A stretch of DNA of 41,691 bases from an uncultured Collinsella sp. (lineage in GTDB: Bacteria; Actinomycetota; Coriobacteriia; Coriobacteriales; Coriobacteriaceae), in assembly GCA_900540855.1 (NCBI GenBank), contig UQHK01000017.1, positions 1 to 41,691 on the forward strand, in the 5' to 3' direction. Below, piece by piece: positions 17,362 through 25,169 of this stretch. Numbering within the stretch: the stretch's first letter is position 1; each line of letters opens with the position of its first letter. The position numbers were made by a program, and so were the translations under genes. The notes beneath the pieces are model-generated. The model saw nothing but the letters and a program-made list of their open reading frames with translations. It did not search any database and had not been told where the DNA came from.

Positions 17362-17465
17362 GACTAGCCATGGTGAACAACCCTGCTATCCTGCGGGTTG
17401 ACGAAGACTGATATCTCACCTCGTCGATACATACTGTCTGGCGAATCGTTTGTCAATGAATTCGG

Positions 17466-17488
17466 TGAACGGTAGTAAATACCGTTCA
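17466..17488. promoter_or_regulatory. perfect 9-bp inverted repeat, operator candidate
   Basis: TGAACGGTA (17466-17474) and TACCGTTCA (17480-17488) are perfect inverted repeats around a 5-base GTAAA centre. The size and symmetry suit a dimeric repressor or activator, for example a GntR- or RpiR-type sialic acid regulator. It does not match the LexA spacing. No regulator gene is in the window. Confidence 0.45.
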
Positions 17489-17527
17489 AGCGTATGTATG
17501 CATCGGTCGCCGAGCGCGGCACCTCAG

Positions 17528-17555
17528 TTGGGTTCGTCGGTAGGTAAGGTATATA
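17528..17555 (+). promoter_or_regulatory. candidate promoter of the sialic acid ABC operon
   Basis: TTGGGT (17528-17533) and TATATA (17550-17555) have a 16-base spacer and would start RNA about 60 bases before the binding-protein gene. The -35 match is weak. Confidence 0.35.
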
Positions 17556-17624
17556 TCGTCCGCAAGTTGCGCGGGGGCACGTCTAGGTGCTCCCGGGTAA
17601 GATTCTCTATTGATAGGAGAAGAC

Positions 17625-19238
17625 ATGGCCATCATCAACAAGGGTATGTCCAGGCGTTCGTTCCTCGGCCTCACCGGCAGCGTCGCTGCTGTCGCAGGGC
17701 TTGGTCTCACCGGCTGCGGTGGCAGCTCCAACGACGAGGGTTCCGCTTCCGGTTCCACCGATTCCGCCAACCGTGGCGGCGGCGTGATCACCGCTGGTTC
17801 CGCTTACGCTCCGTCCAGCTTCGATCCCGCCAGCACCGGCTCCGCTGTGGGCCTGGGTGCTAACTGGCACGTCGTCGAGGGCCTCTACGGCATCGATTAC
17901 CACGACTACAGCACCTTCAACGAGCTCGCCACCGACGATCCCAAGTCTGTGGACGACACCACTTTCGAGGTCACCATCCGCAAGGGCGCCAAGTTCTCCG
18001 ATGGCACCGAGGTCACCGCTGACGATGTCGTTGCCTCCTACACCGCTTGCGCCGCTTCCGCTACCTATGCTCCGTTCTTCCAGCCCTTCGAGTCCATCGA
18101 GGCCAAGGACGCCAGCACCGTGACGGTCAAGACCAAGGTCCCCAACTTCTCCCTGCTCAAGGATCGTCTGGCCATCGTCCGCGTTACCCCGGCCACCCAG
18201 ACCGAGGAGGATCGCGCCAAGCAGCCGATCGGCTCCGGCCCCTGGATGTACGACTCTATCTCCGATACCGAGATCACCCTGGTTCCCAACCCCGAGTACA
18301 ACGGTGAGTATGCTGCCGAGGATAAGAAGATCCAGTACAGCATCCTGACCGACCCCACCGCTCGCGTTACCGCTCAGCAGGAGGGCTCCACGCTCGTTAT
18401 GGAGCTCGTTACCGCTGACGCCGTCGACCAGCTCGAGAGCGCCGGCTGCAAGATCGATAACGTTCAGGGTTTCGGCACCCGCTTCATCATGTTCAACGTC
18501 GCCAAGGAGCCTTGGAACAACGTCAAGGTCCGTCAGGCTGTCATGTATGCGCTCGACACCGAGAAGATGGTCAGCAACACCTTCGCCGGCCTTGCCACCG
18601 CTGCCAGCTGCTACCTGCCCAAGAGCTTCACCAACTATCATGAGGCTTCCACGGTGTACAAGACCGACGCCAAGAAGGCTAAGAAGCTCATCGAGGAGTC
18701 TGGCATCACTCCGGGTGCCATCACCCTGCGCACCACCGACAACGAGCAGATTAAGGGCATGGCCGCCCAGGTCAAGAATGACCTCGACGCTCTCGGCTTC
18801 GATGTGACCATCCAGACCGATACCTCGCCGGCCACCTACGCTGCCATCGACGGCGGCGAGGCCTACGATATCCTCCTTGCCCCTGGCGATCCTTCCTGCT
18901 TCGGCGCCGACCCCGACCTGCTGCTCAACTGGTGGTACGGCGACAACGTCTGGATGCAGACCCGTTGCCCGTGGAAGGAGTCCGCTGAGTGGCAGAAGCT
19001 CCACGGTCTCATGGACGAGGCTCTTGCCGCTGAGGGCGATGAGCAGCAGAAGAAGTGGAACGAGTGCTTCGACATCATTGCCGACAACGCCGTTCTGTAC
19101 CCCGTTGTCCACGTCAAGACCGTCTCCGCTTCCTGGGACGATCCGTCCACTGCGCCCAACGGCGAGGCCCTCGATGGCTTCAAGGGCATCGGCACGACGA
19201 GCATGTCCTTCAGGGGCGTTGCGACCGTCAAGGCGTAA
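17625..19238 (+). CDS. ABC transporter substrate-binding lipoprotein (SBP_bac_5), probably sialic acid
   Basis: This 537-residue extracellular binding protein belongs to the oligopeptide/dipeptide/nickel class. The N-terminus has a twin-arginine signal (MSRRSFLG, Arg10-Arg11), a hydrophobic stretch, and the lipobox LTGC with Cys31 as lipid anchor, so it is probably a Tat-exported lipoprotein. A Ser/Gly-rich linker precedes the binding domain. The start is the ATG at 17625, after AGGAGA at 17615-17620. Sequence class alone would suggest peptides. The operon context (fused permease-ATPase, NanA, ROK kinase, NanE) instead points to N-acetylneuraminate, as in SatABCD- or SiaEFGI-type systems. Codon use is strongly biased, as in highly expressed genes. 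A stem-loop follows the stop. Confidence 0.88.
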   Translation: MAIINKGMSRRSFLGLTGSVAAVAGLGLTGCGGSSNDEGSASGSTDSANRGGGVITAGSAYAPSSFDPASTGSAVGLGANWHVVEGLYGIDYHDYSTFNELATDDPKSVDDTTFEVTIRKGAKFSDGTEVTADDVVASYTACAASATYAPFFQPFESIEAKDASTVTVKTKVPNFSLLKDRLAIVRVTPATQTEEDRAKQPIGSGPWMYDSISDTEITLVPNPEYNGEYAAEDKKIQYSILTDPTARVTAQQEGSTLVMELVTADAVDQLESAGCKIDNVQGFGTRFIMFNVAKEPWNNVKVRQAVMYALDTEKMVSNTFAGLATAASCYLPKSFTNYHEASTVYKTDAKKAKKLIEESGITPGAITLRTTDNEQIKGMAAQVKNDLDALGFDVTIQTDTSPATYAAIDGGEAYDILLAPGDPSCFGADPDLLLNWWYGDNVWMQTRCPWKESAEWQKLHGLMDEALAAEGDEQQKKWNECFDIIADNAVLYPVVHVKTVSASWDDPSTAPNGEALDGFKGIGTTSMSFRGVATVKA

Positions 19239-19300
19239 GACTCGCTTGAGTCTGTATGCAGGATGTCGGTCGTTGGGACCGTATCCTCATGGTTGAAACA

Positions 19301-19334
19301 AAGACCCGGGCGACCTCGATGTCGCTCGGGTCTT
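19301..19334 (+). terminator. stem-loop between binding-protein and permease genes
   Basis: AAGACCCGGGCGAC (19301-19314) pairs with GTCGCTCGGGTCTT (19321-19334): 14 bp with one G-U, and a 6-base loop. There is no T-run, so it more likely stabilises the upstream mRNA or causes partial termination. Either would keep binding protein in excess over permease. Confidence 0.55.
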
Positions 19335-19395
19335 GTAATGAGTATCCGTACTCATATACCAGTTGGTCCTACCGACAAAAGAAAGGGGAGAGAAC

Positions 19396-20352
19396 GTGAA
19401 CAACTTGCTACGTTTGATTGGAAGGCGTCTTGTGGCGCTGCCGATCATGGCATTGGGCGTCACCGTCCTGGTGTTCTTCCTTATGTCGTTCTCCAAGACC
19501 GACCCCGCCTACACGGCGTTGGGTGACGGTGCCTCGCCCGAGGCGGTTGCCGAGTACCATGAGAAGTATGGTCTGGACGACCCCTGGCCTGTGCGCTACG
19601 TGCGCTATATGGGCGATTTGATCCATGGCGACATGGGCACCTATGGTGCTGCTCGCAACTCCGTTGCCAAGCGCATCTCCACGGCCCTGCCCGTCACGAT
19701 GCAGCTGACCTTCATCGGCCTTGCCATCGGTGCGGTCGTTTCGTTTTTACTCGGCGTCATCGCGGCACTGTATCGCGACAAATGGCCGGACCAAGTGATC
19801 CGCGTCTTTTCCATCGCCGGCTTGGCAACCCCGTCGTTCTGGCTTGCCGTTCTGTTGATCCTGCTGTTCTCTTCCTACCTTAAGGTGCTTCCGGCATCGG
19901 GTGCTCTGCCTCACTTCACCACGAATCCGGCTGGCTATCTGGGACGTATGATCATGCCCGCTATCGCCTTGGCATTTCCGCTGACGGGCCAGATGACTCG
20001 TATCGTGCGTACCGCCATGGTCGAGGAGCTCGATAAGGATTATGTCCGTATGGCTCGCGGCGCCGGCGTTCCCGAGAAGGTCGTCGTCGGCATCAACGTT
20101 CTTCGCAATGCGCTGATCACCCCGGTCACCACCCTCGGTCTTAAGATCGGTTACCTCATGGGCGGCGCCGTCGTCATCGAGGTTATCTTCAACCTCCCCG
20201 GCATGGGCACCGCGATTCTGCAGGGCGTTCAGGGCAACGAGGCGAACCTGGTTCAGGGCGTCGTTATCGTCGTTGCTCTTGCCTTCATCATCATCAACAT
20301 CGTGGTTGACATGCTCTACCTGCTCATCAACCCGCGCATCAGGACGGTGTAG
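19396..20352 (+). CDS. ABC transporter permease, DppB/OppB type
   Basis: This is a 318-residue inner-membrane permease. Six hydrophobic helices are visible. The EAA-type cytoplasmic loop reads DYVRMARGAGVPEKVVVGIN, and the C-terminal NLPGMG motif is typical of DppB/OppB proteins. It forms one half of the translocation channel with the DppC-like half of the next gene. The GTG at 19396 is chosen because a GAAAGGGGAG ribosome site precedes it; an ATG at 19363 has none. The next gene begins 3 bases after the stop. Context makes sialic acid the likeliest substrate. Confidence 0.9.
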   Translation: MNNLLRLIGRRLVALPIMALGVTVLVFFLMSFSKTDPAYTALGDGASPEAVAEYHEKYGLDDPWPVRYVRYMGDLIHGDMGTYGAARNSVAKRISTALPVTMQLTFIGLAIGAVVSFLLGVIAALYRDKWPDQVIRVFSIAGLATPSFWLAVLLILLFSSYLKVLPASGALPHFTTNPAGYLGRMIMPAIALAFPLTGQMTRIVRTAMVEELDKDYVRMARGAGVPEKVVVGINVLRNALITPVTTLGLKIGYLMGGAVVIEVIFNLPGMGTAILQGVQGNEANLVQGVVIVVALAFIIINIVVDMLYLLINPRIRTV

Positions 20353-20355
20353 ATT

Positions 20356-22371
20356 ATGGTAAAGATTCGAGAGAAGCAAACCGAGCAGCTCGAGAAGGCT
20401 GCCTCCAAGGGGCTCAAGCTCGGTGGCTGGAAGAAGATGACGCTGTCTTCTAAGATTGCCGCCGTCGTGTTGGTGCTGGTCGCCCTGACTGCGATTCTGG
20501 CGCCCCTTCTTGCCCCCTATAGCCCGGTCGAGATTTTTACGGCTCGCCAGGCTCCCGGCAACGGATTTATCTTCGGTACCGACGATAAGGGTCGCGACAT
20601 TCTGTCGCGCATGCTCTACGGTGGTCGTTACTCGCTGATTATCGGCTTTGGCGCCACTGCCATGGCTCTGGTCTGCGGCTCGGTCGTGGGCGCCCTTGCG
20701 GCGGTTTCGCGCAAGGCCGTTTCCGAGACGATCATGCGTATCCTGGACATCATCATGTCCATCCCGGGCATCGCCCTCGCGGCCGTCTTCGTCTCCATCC
20801 TGGGCAACTCCGTGCCGTCGATCATCTTCGCCATCGGCTTTATGTACACTCCGCAGATTGCCCGTATCGTGCGCGCCAACATCGTGTCCGAGTACGGCGA
20901 GGACTATGTCCGCGCGGTCATCGTTTCCGGCGCCAAGGCTCCGTGGATTTTGATCAAGCATGTTCTGCGTAACTGCATCGCCCCGATCATGGTCTTCACC
21001 GTTACCCTGGTCGCCGACGCCATCATCTTCGAGGCCTCGCTGACCTTCATCGGCGCTGGTATCCAGGAGCCCACCGCTACCTGGGGCAACATCCTCGCCG
21101 ACGCCCGCGGCGGCGTGCTCGCCGGCCGTTGGTGGCAGGCGCTGTTCCCGGGCCTGGCCATCATGATCACCTGCCTGGCGCTCAACATCCTCTCCGAGGG
21201 CATTACCGACGCCATGGCCGCTGCTCCCTCCGCCGCCCTGGATCCGACCGATTCCTCCAAGCGTCGCGAGGCCGACCTGCTGGTCTCCGACCCCGTTCGC
21301 GCCTACAAGGAGCAGGCCCAGTCCCTCTCCGCTCGCCTTGGCGCCCTGCGCGATGTCGAGCTCAAGCGTGACGATCGCCATGTGCCCGACGAGTCTGTCG
21401 AACCGATTCTCTCGGTCCGTGACTTCTGCATTCAGTTTGAGCATCACGGCGATATCAACGTCGTCGACCATGTCAACTTTGACGTCCGTCCTGGTCAGAC
21501 CATGGGCCTGGTGGGCGAGTCCGGTTGCGGTAAGTCCATCACCACGCTGGCCATCATGGGCCTGACCGACGATGACGAGCACCTTTCCGGCGAGGTCCTT
21601 TGGGAGGGCCGCGACCTGCTCAAGATGAGCAAGAAGGAGTGGTTCGGCCTGCGCGGTACCGATATCGCTATGGTCTATCAGGACGCCCTGTCCTCGCTCA
21701 ACCCCTCCATGCTCATCTCTGCCCAGATGAAGCAGCTCACCAAGCGCGGCGGCACCCGCAGCGCCGAGGAACTCCTGGAGCTCGTGGGCCTCGACCCCAA
21801 GCGTACGCTCGAGAGCTACCCGCATGAGCTTTCCGGTGGCCAGCGTCAGCGTGTCCTGATCGCTATGGCCCTTACCCGCGACCCCAAGCTGGTCATCTGC
21901 GACGAGCCCACGACCGCTCTGGACGTTACCGTCCAGAAGCAGGTCATCAAGCTGCTCAACGACCTTCAGGCCAAGCTCGGCTTTGCCATGATCTTCGTCT
22001 CGCATGACTTGGCGCTGGTCGCCGAGGTCGCCCATAACATCACGGTTATGTACGCCGGTCAGGTTATCGAGCAGGCGCCCACCAAGGAGCTGCTCACTAA
22101 CCCGATCCACGAGTACACCCGCGGTCTTCTGGGCTCCGTTCTGTCCATCGAGAGCGGTTCGGGCCGTCTGCACCAGGTGCCCGGCGCCGTTCCGAGCCCG
22201 CGCGATTTCCCCAAGGGCGATCGCTTCGCGCCCCGCTCGAGCCATCCGCGCATTGGCCTGGACACCCGTCCGGTCTTCAAGCGCGTGCCCGGCACCGAGC
22301 ACTTCTATTCCGAGCTCCCCGACGAGGTGCTCAAGGCAAATGGTTTGACCCCTCACGCGGAGGTGATGTAG
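20356..22371 (+). CDS. fused ABC permease (DppC type) and ATP-binding subunit (DppD type)
   Basis: The 671-residue product joins two normally separate subunits. Residues about 25-290 are a DppC-like permease, with a GTDDKGRDILSRMLYGGRYS start motif and EAA loop DYVRAVIVSGAKAP. After a charged linker, residues about 350-620 are an ABC ATPase with Walker A GESGCGKS (387-394), signature LSGGQRQR, Walker B LVICDEPT and switch His in VSHD. The tail has the PGAVPSPRDFPKGDRFAPR pattern of the oligo_HPY domain, but its usual Cys residues are replaced. The same fused layout is known from sialic acid transporters of the SatABCD/SiaEFGI kind, though other peptide-family transporters also use it. No stop or frameshift interrupts the join. 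Confidence 0.93.
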   Translation: MVKIREKQTEQLEKAASKGLKLGGWKKMTLSSKIAAVVLVLVALTAILAPLLAPYSPVEIFTARQAPGNGFIFGTDDKGRDILSRMLYGGRYSLIIGFGATAMALVCGSVVGALAAVSRKAVSETIMRILDIIMSIPGIALAAVFVSILGNSVPSIIFAIGFMYTPQIARIVRANIVSEYGEDYVRAVIVSGAKAPWILIKHVLRNCIAPIMVFTVTLVADAIIFEASLTFIGAGIQEPTATWGNILADARGGVLAGRWWQALFPGLAIMITCLALNILSEGITDAMAAAPSAALDPTDSSKRREADLLVSDPVRAYKEQAQSLSARLGALRDVELKRDDRHVPDESVEPILSVRDFCIQFEHHGDINVVDHVNFDVRPGQTMGLVGESGCGKSITTLAIMGLTDDDEHLSGEVLWEGRDLLKMSKKEWFGLRGTDIAMVYQDALSSLNPSMLISAQMKQLTKRGGTRSAEELLELVGLDPKRTLESYPHELSGGQRQRVLIAMALTRDPKLVICDEPTTALDVTVQKQVIKLLNDLQAKLGFAMIFVSHDLALVAEVAHNITVMYAGQVIEQAPTKELLTNPIHEYTRGLLGSVLSIESGSGRLHQVPGAVPSPRDFPKGDRFAPRSSHPRIGLDTRPVFKRVPGTEHFYSELPDEVLKANGLTPHAEVM

Positions 22372-23199
22372 ATGAGCGAGACCGCAGTCAACGGCGTCGA
22401 GCCGATCATCTTCCTTGATGACGTCCACGTCACCTTTAGGACCCGTACCGGCTCGATTCTGCACCCCAACCTGGTTCACGCCGTCCAGGGTGTAACGATT
22501 AAGCTCATGCCCGGTCAGACGATCGGCATCGTCGGCGAGTCCGGTTGCGGAAAGTCCACCACCGCTAACGTCATGTGCGGCCTGCAGGCCCCAACGAGCG
22601 GCAAGGTCTACTTTAAGGGCAAGGACGTTACTAAGCGTACCGCCGAGGACCGTCGTCACATGGGCCGTGTCATCTCGGTCGTGTTCCAGAATCCGGCTAC
22701 GGCGCTCAATCCCCGCATGGTCGTTCGCGAGCAGCTGCTCGACCCCATGCGCGTCCACAACCTGGGTACCGAGGCCGAGCAGGAGAAGCGCGTCAAGGAG
22801 CTCCTGGAGCTCACCGGTCTGCCCAGCTCTGCTGCCGAGGTTCTTCCCGGCCAGCTTTCGGGCGGCCAGCGCCAGCGCGTCGCAATTGCCCGTGCCCTGT
22901 CGTTGAACCCCGATGCCATCATCGCCGACGAGCCCACCTCGGCTCTGGACGTTTCGGTCCGCGCGCAGATTCTGAACCTGCTGACCGACCTTAAGAAGGA
23001 GCTCGGCCTGGCCATGGTGTTCATCAGCCATGACATCCAGACGGTCCGCTATATCTCTGACGACATCATCGTTATGAATGGCGGCAAGATCGTCGAGCAG
23101 GGCGAGGCCAAGCAGGTCTTCCAGCACCCTCAGGACCCCTACACCAAGATGCTGCTCGGTGCTGCGCCGTCGCTGCTGCATCCCAAGCTCGGCGAGTAG
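22372..23199 (+). CDS. ABC transporter ATP-binding protein, DppF type
   Basis: This 275-residue ATPase is the second nucleotide-binding subunit of the transporter. Walker A is GESGCGKS (residues 55-62). The signature is LSGGQRQRVAIARAL, Walker B is IIADEPTSALD, and the switch His is in ISHD. The start ATG directly follows the TAG of the fusion gene, with GGAGGTG a few bases upstream. It ends right after HPQDPYTKMLLGAAPSL and so lacks the Cys-containing oligo_HPY tail altogether. It is shorter than the OppF of the second transporter in this window (342 residues). Confidence 0.92.
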   Translation: MSETAVNGVEPIIFLDDVHVTFRTRTGSILHPNLVHAVQGVTIKLMPGQTIGIVGESGCGKSTTANVMCGLQAPTSGKVYFKGKDVTKRTAEDRRHMGRVISVVFQNPATALNPRMVVREQLLDPMRVHNLGTEAEQEKRVKELLELTGLPSSAAEVLPGQLSGGQRQRVAIARALSLNPDAIIADEPTSALDVSVRAQILNLLTDLKKELGLAMVFISHDIQTVRYISDDIIVMNGGKIVEQGEAKQVFQHPQDPYTKMLLGAAPSLLHPKLGE

Positions 23200-23215
23200 C
23201 CTCGCTTTCCCTCCC

Positions 23216-23243
23216 GTGCGCCCGGTTCCCTTGCCGGGCGCAC
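23216..23243 (+). terminator. GC-rich stem-loop after the ABC genes
   Basis: GTGCGCCCGG (23216-23225) and CCGGGCGCAC (23234-23243) form a perfect 10-bp stem around an 8-base loop. No T-run follows, so it is probably a partial terminator or an mRNA 3'-end stabiliser between the transporter and catabolic genes. Confidence 0.5.
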
Positions 23244-23279
23244 CTCCGTTGCGATTTCGAAAGGTTGGGTTCACGAGCC

Positions 23280-24257
23280 ATGCCAAGTGCTCAGGAGCTA
23301 CAACAGCAATTTGGTGGGTATCGGGGCGCCATGCCCCGTCCATCAGATTTCGATCTCTTTTGGAAGGACCGCATGGCCGAGGCCGACGCCGTCGGGCTTG
23401 ACTATGCGATCGAGACGGCATCGGTCACCGATGCCGTGACCTGCCAGCTTTTCGACCTCTGGTATACCGGCATGTGTGGCGCTCGCCTGCATGCCAAGTA
23501 CCTTAAACCCGTCTCGGACGAGCCCGTGCCATTGGTACTTCAGTTCCATGGGTATCCGGGTGCAAGCCGCAGCTGGTTTGAGCAGGCGTCGTTTGCGGGC
23601 ATGGGCATGGCACTCATCGCCCTCGACTGCCCCGGCCAAGGAGGTCCCTCCGAGGACATTGGTGGATTTGAGGGCACAACGGTCGCGGGCCATATCGTCG
23701 CCGGTATCGACGGCGATCCGGCCAACCTCTACTATGTCCGCTTGCACCAAGATATTCGCATCCTGTGCCGCATCGTTCGCGAGCTCGAGGGCATCGATCT
23801 TGCCCGTGTGTTTGTGAACGGCGCGTCGCAGGGCGGCGGTTTGGGCATTGCGACCTGTGCACTTAACAGCGAGCTTATCAATCGCGCCGCCATCCTCTAT
23901 CCCTTCCTGTCGGATTTCCGCCTAGTCTGGGATTTGGATGCCGACGACATTGCCTACGAGGGCCTGCGCTATTGGTCTCGCTGGTTTGACGAGGACTCGA
24001 CTCGTATCGACGAAGCCTATGCCAAGCTGGCGTCCTTCGATTCCAAGAACTTTGCCCCTATGGTCAAATGCCCCGTGCTGTTTGGCACCGGCACAGCCGA
24101 TATCGTCTGTCCGCCGGCGACGCAGTTTGCGGTCTACAACAACCTGGCCTGTGAGAAACGACACGAGTTCTTTGAGGGCTTCGGCCACGAGGAGATTCAG
24201 GACTTTGACGACATGATCATTCCGTTTTTCTGCGAGGGAGGGGAGGCTCATGTCTAA
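23280..24257 (+). CDS. carbohydrate esterase family 7 (acetyl xylan esterase/deacetylase fold)
   Basis: This is a 325-residue cytosolic alpha/beta hydrolase; no signal peptide is present. The N-terminal PRPSDFDLFW is the CE7 opening motif. The expected triad is visible: Ser183 in GASQG, Asp274 in GTADIVCPP and His303 in FGHEE. The RGQ motif of CE7 appears as PGQGG. CE7 enzymes remove acetyl groups from sugars and cephalosporin C. In this neighbourhood the likely substrate is O-acetylated sialic acid rather than xylan; that is an inference. The ATG at 23280 keeps the N-terminal helix usual for the family; TTG at 23265 is less likely. It overlaps the next, homologous gene by 8 bases. Confidence 0.88.
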   Translation: MPSAQELQQQFGGYRGAMPRPSDFDLFWKDRMAEADAVGLDYAIETASVTDAVTCQLFDLWYTGMCGARLHAKYLKPVSDEPVPLVLQFHGYPGASRSWFEQASFAGMGMALIALDCPGQGGPSEDIGGFEGTTVAGHIVAGIDGDPANLYYVRLHQDIRILCRIVRELEGIDLARVFVNGASQGGGLGIATCALNSELINRAAILYPFLSDFRLVWDLDADDIAYEGLRYWSRWFDEDSTRIDEAYAKLASFDSKNFAPMVKCPVLFGTGTADIVCPPATQFAVYNNLACEKRHEFFEGFGHEEIQDFDDMIIPFFCEGGEAHV

Positions 24258-25101
24258 GTGCGAGAGCAATGTCGACGAGCTGATCGTCCCCGGGCTCGCG
24301 GGGATGCCTGGAACGGTTTCGTCAAGGCTCTCTGATTTCCGGGGTTGGCGCGGCGATGCTTCTGCGGATGTTTCCAAATTAGAGACAGCCGCCTCGGACT
24401 TTGAGGTTTGCGGCCTGACTGTTACGGCGATTGATTTCGTCAATCCGTGCGCGCGCTACTCCGAGGTTTCCTTTGAACTCGGCGGGTATGTCGTACACGG
24501 CCGTTTGATTGAGCCCTTAGGTCACGCCCGGGCATCCGAGCTTGTGCCGCTATGTCTGATGTTTCACGACATCGACCGACCCGTGCGGGGATGGCATCAC
24601 ATGACGAGGTTTGCGGCCATGGGATATGCCGTGCTTGCGCTGGACGATGAGGCGATTGGATCCAGCGAGCTGCAGCAGGGGATTGCCTCTCCTGCTTTTG
24701 TCAAGCGCGTCCGTTGGGGTTGCGCGATGGCGAAGGTGGCGCGCAATCTTGATGGCGTGGACCCCGACCGCATCTTTGCATGGGGCGAGGGCCTTGGCGG
24801 CGGAGTCGCGCTGGCGGTTTCCGCTCTGGACGAGCGGGGCCTCGCCTGCACGGCGGTTGCCAATCCGCTTCCTGGCGGCCTCGAGGCGTTGTCGTCTCGG
24901 GTGCGTGGATCGGTGCTCATGGGCACATCGCTTATGGATACCGTGAGCGATCCCAAGGGCCAGTTTGCCGTATTCAACGGTCTTGAGTGTGACCGGAGGC
25001 ATATCATCTATGCCAAATACGCTCATGAGCGCATCAATGCGTTCGAAAACGAAGTCATCGACTTTTTTAACCAAACGTTCTACCCGTGTTCTTTGGCCTA
25101 G
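24250..25101 (+). CDS. CE7-like pseudo-esterase lacking the nucleophile serine
   Basis: This 283-residue paralogue of the preceding esterase can be aligned by eye. AWGEGLGGGVALAVSAL matches NGASQGGGLGIATCAL, MDTVSDPKGQFAVFNGL matches ADIVCPPATQFAVYNNL, and YAHERINAFENEVIDFF matches FGHEEIQDFDDMIIPFF. The nucleophile position is Gly181 instead of Ser, while Asp230 and His259 remain. The PGQGG and FHGYPG segments near the oxyanion hole are also changed (DDEAIGSSE and FHDIDRP). It starts with the ATG at 24250 behind GGGAGGGGAGG, overlapping the esterase stop, so the two are translated together. Ordinary ester hydrolysis looks unlikely. It may bind substrate, form a mixed oligomer with the active esterase, or have a new role. 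The frame is intact, so it is not simply decaying. Confidence 0.8.
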   Translation: MSKCESNVDELIVPGLAGMPGTVSSRLSDFRGWRGDASADVSKLETAASDFEVCGLTVTAIDFVNPCARYSEVSFELGGYVVHGRLIEPLGHARASELVPLCLMFHDIDRPVRGWHHMTRFAAMGYAVLALDDEAIGSSELQQGIASPAFVKRVRWGCAMAKVARNLDGVDPDRIFAWGEGLGGGVALAVSALDERGLACTAVANPLPGGLEALSSRVRGSVLMGTSLMDTVSDPKGQFAVFNGLECDRRHIIYAKYAHERINAFENEVIDFFNQTFYPCSLA

Positions 25102-25169
25102 ACGGCCTGGACACTGCCAACAAGAGTGGGTGGCATAGGGCCGCCCGCCAGACAACTAAGGAGATTCTT

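Larger units (their letters stand above)
17260..17624 (+). promoter_or_regulatory. 365-bp upstream region of the sialic acid ABC operon
   Basis: This is the longest gene-free stretch in the window, and it is distinctly AT-richer than its surroundings at its left end. An AT-rich inverted repeat (ATGATTG 17285-17291 / CAATCAT 17301-17307) followed by TTATTT may end the uvrC transcript. An extended -10-like TGCTATCCT sits at 17384-17392. The LacI-like motif, the 9-bp-arm palindrome and a second promoter candidate are listed separately. No open frame here looks real. Confidence 0.6.

Noticed and set aside
17466..17488. LexA box reading of the palindrome
   Set aside because: The GAAC and GTTC half-sites are 13 bases apart instead of 4.
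17450..17863. Plus-strand open frame before the sialic acid binding-protein gene
   Set aside because: Its second half overlaps the binding-protein gene in another frame and its product is Arg-rich shadow sequence.
20356..22371. Sequencing frameshift joining two separate genes
   Set aside because: The join lies in a continuous charged linker with normal codon use, and the same fusion is known in related transporters.
19747..23421. Minus-strand open frame of 1224 codons
   Set aside because: It lies opposite three well-supported ABC genes. Strong codon bias in GC-rich genes removes stop codons on the other strand. The translation is low-complexity and rich in Asp, Gly, Arg and Gln, with no recognisable motif.
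24250..25101. Simple pseudogene
   Set aside because: The frame is uninterrupted, begins with a strong ribosome site, keeps two triad residues and overlaps the active gene; decay would not leave this.
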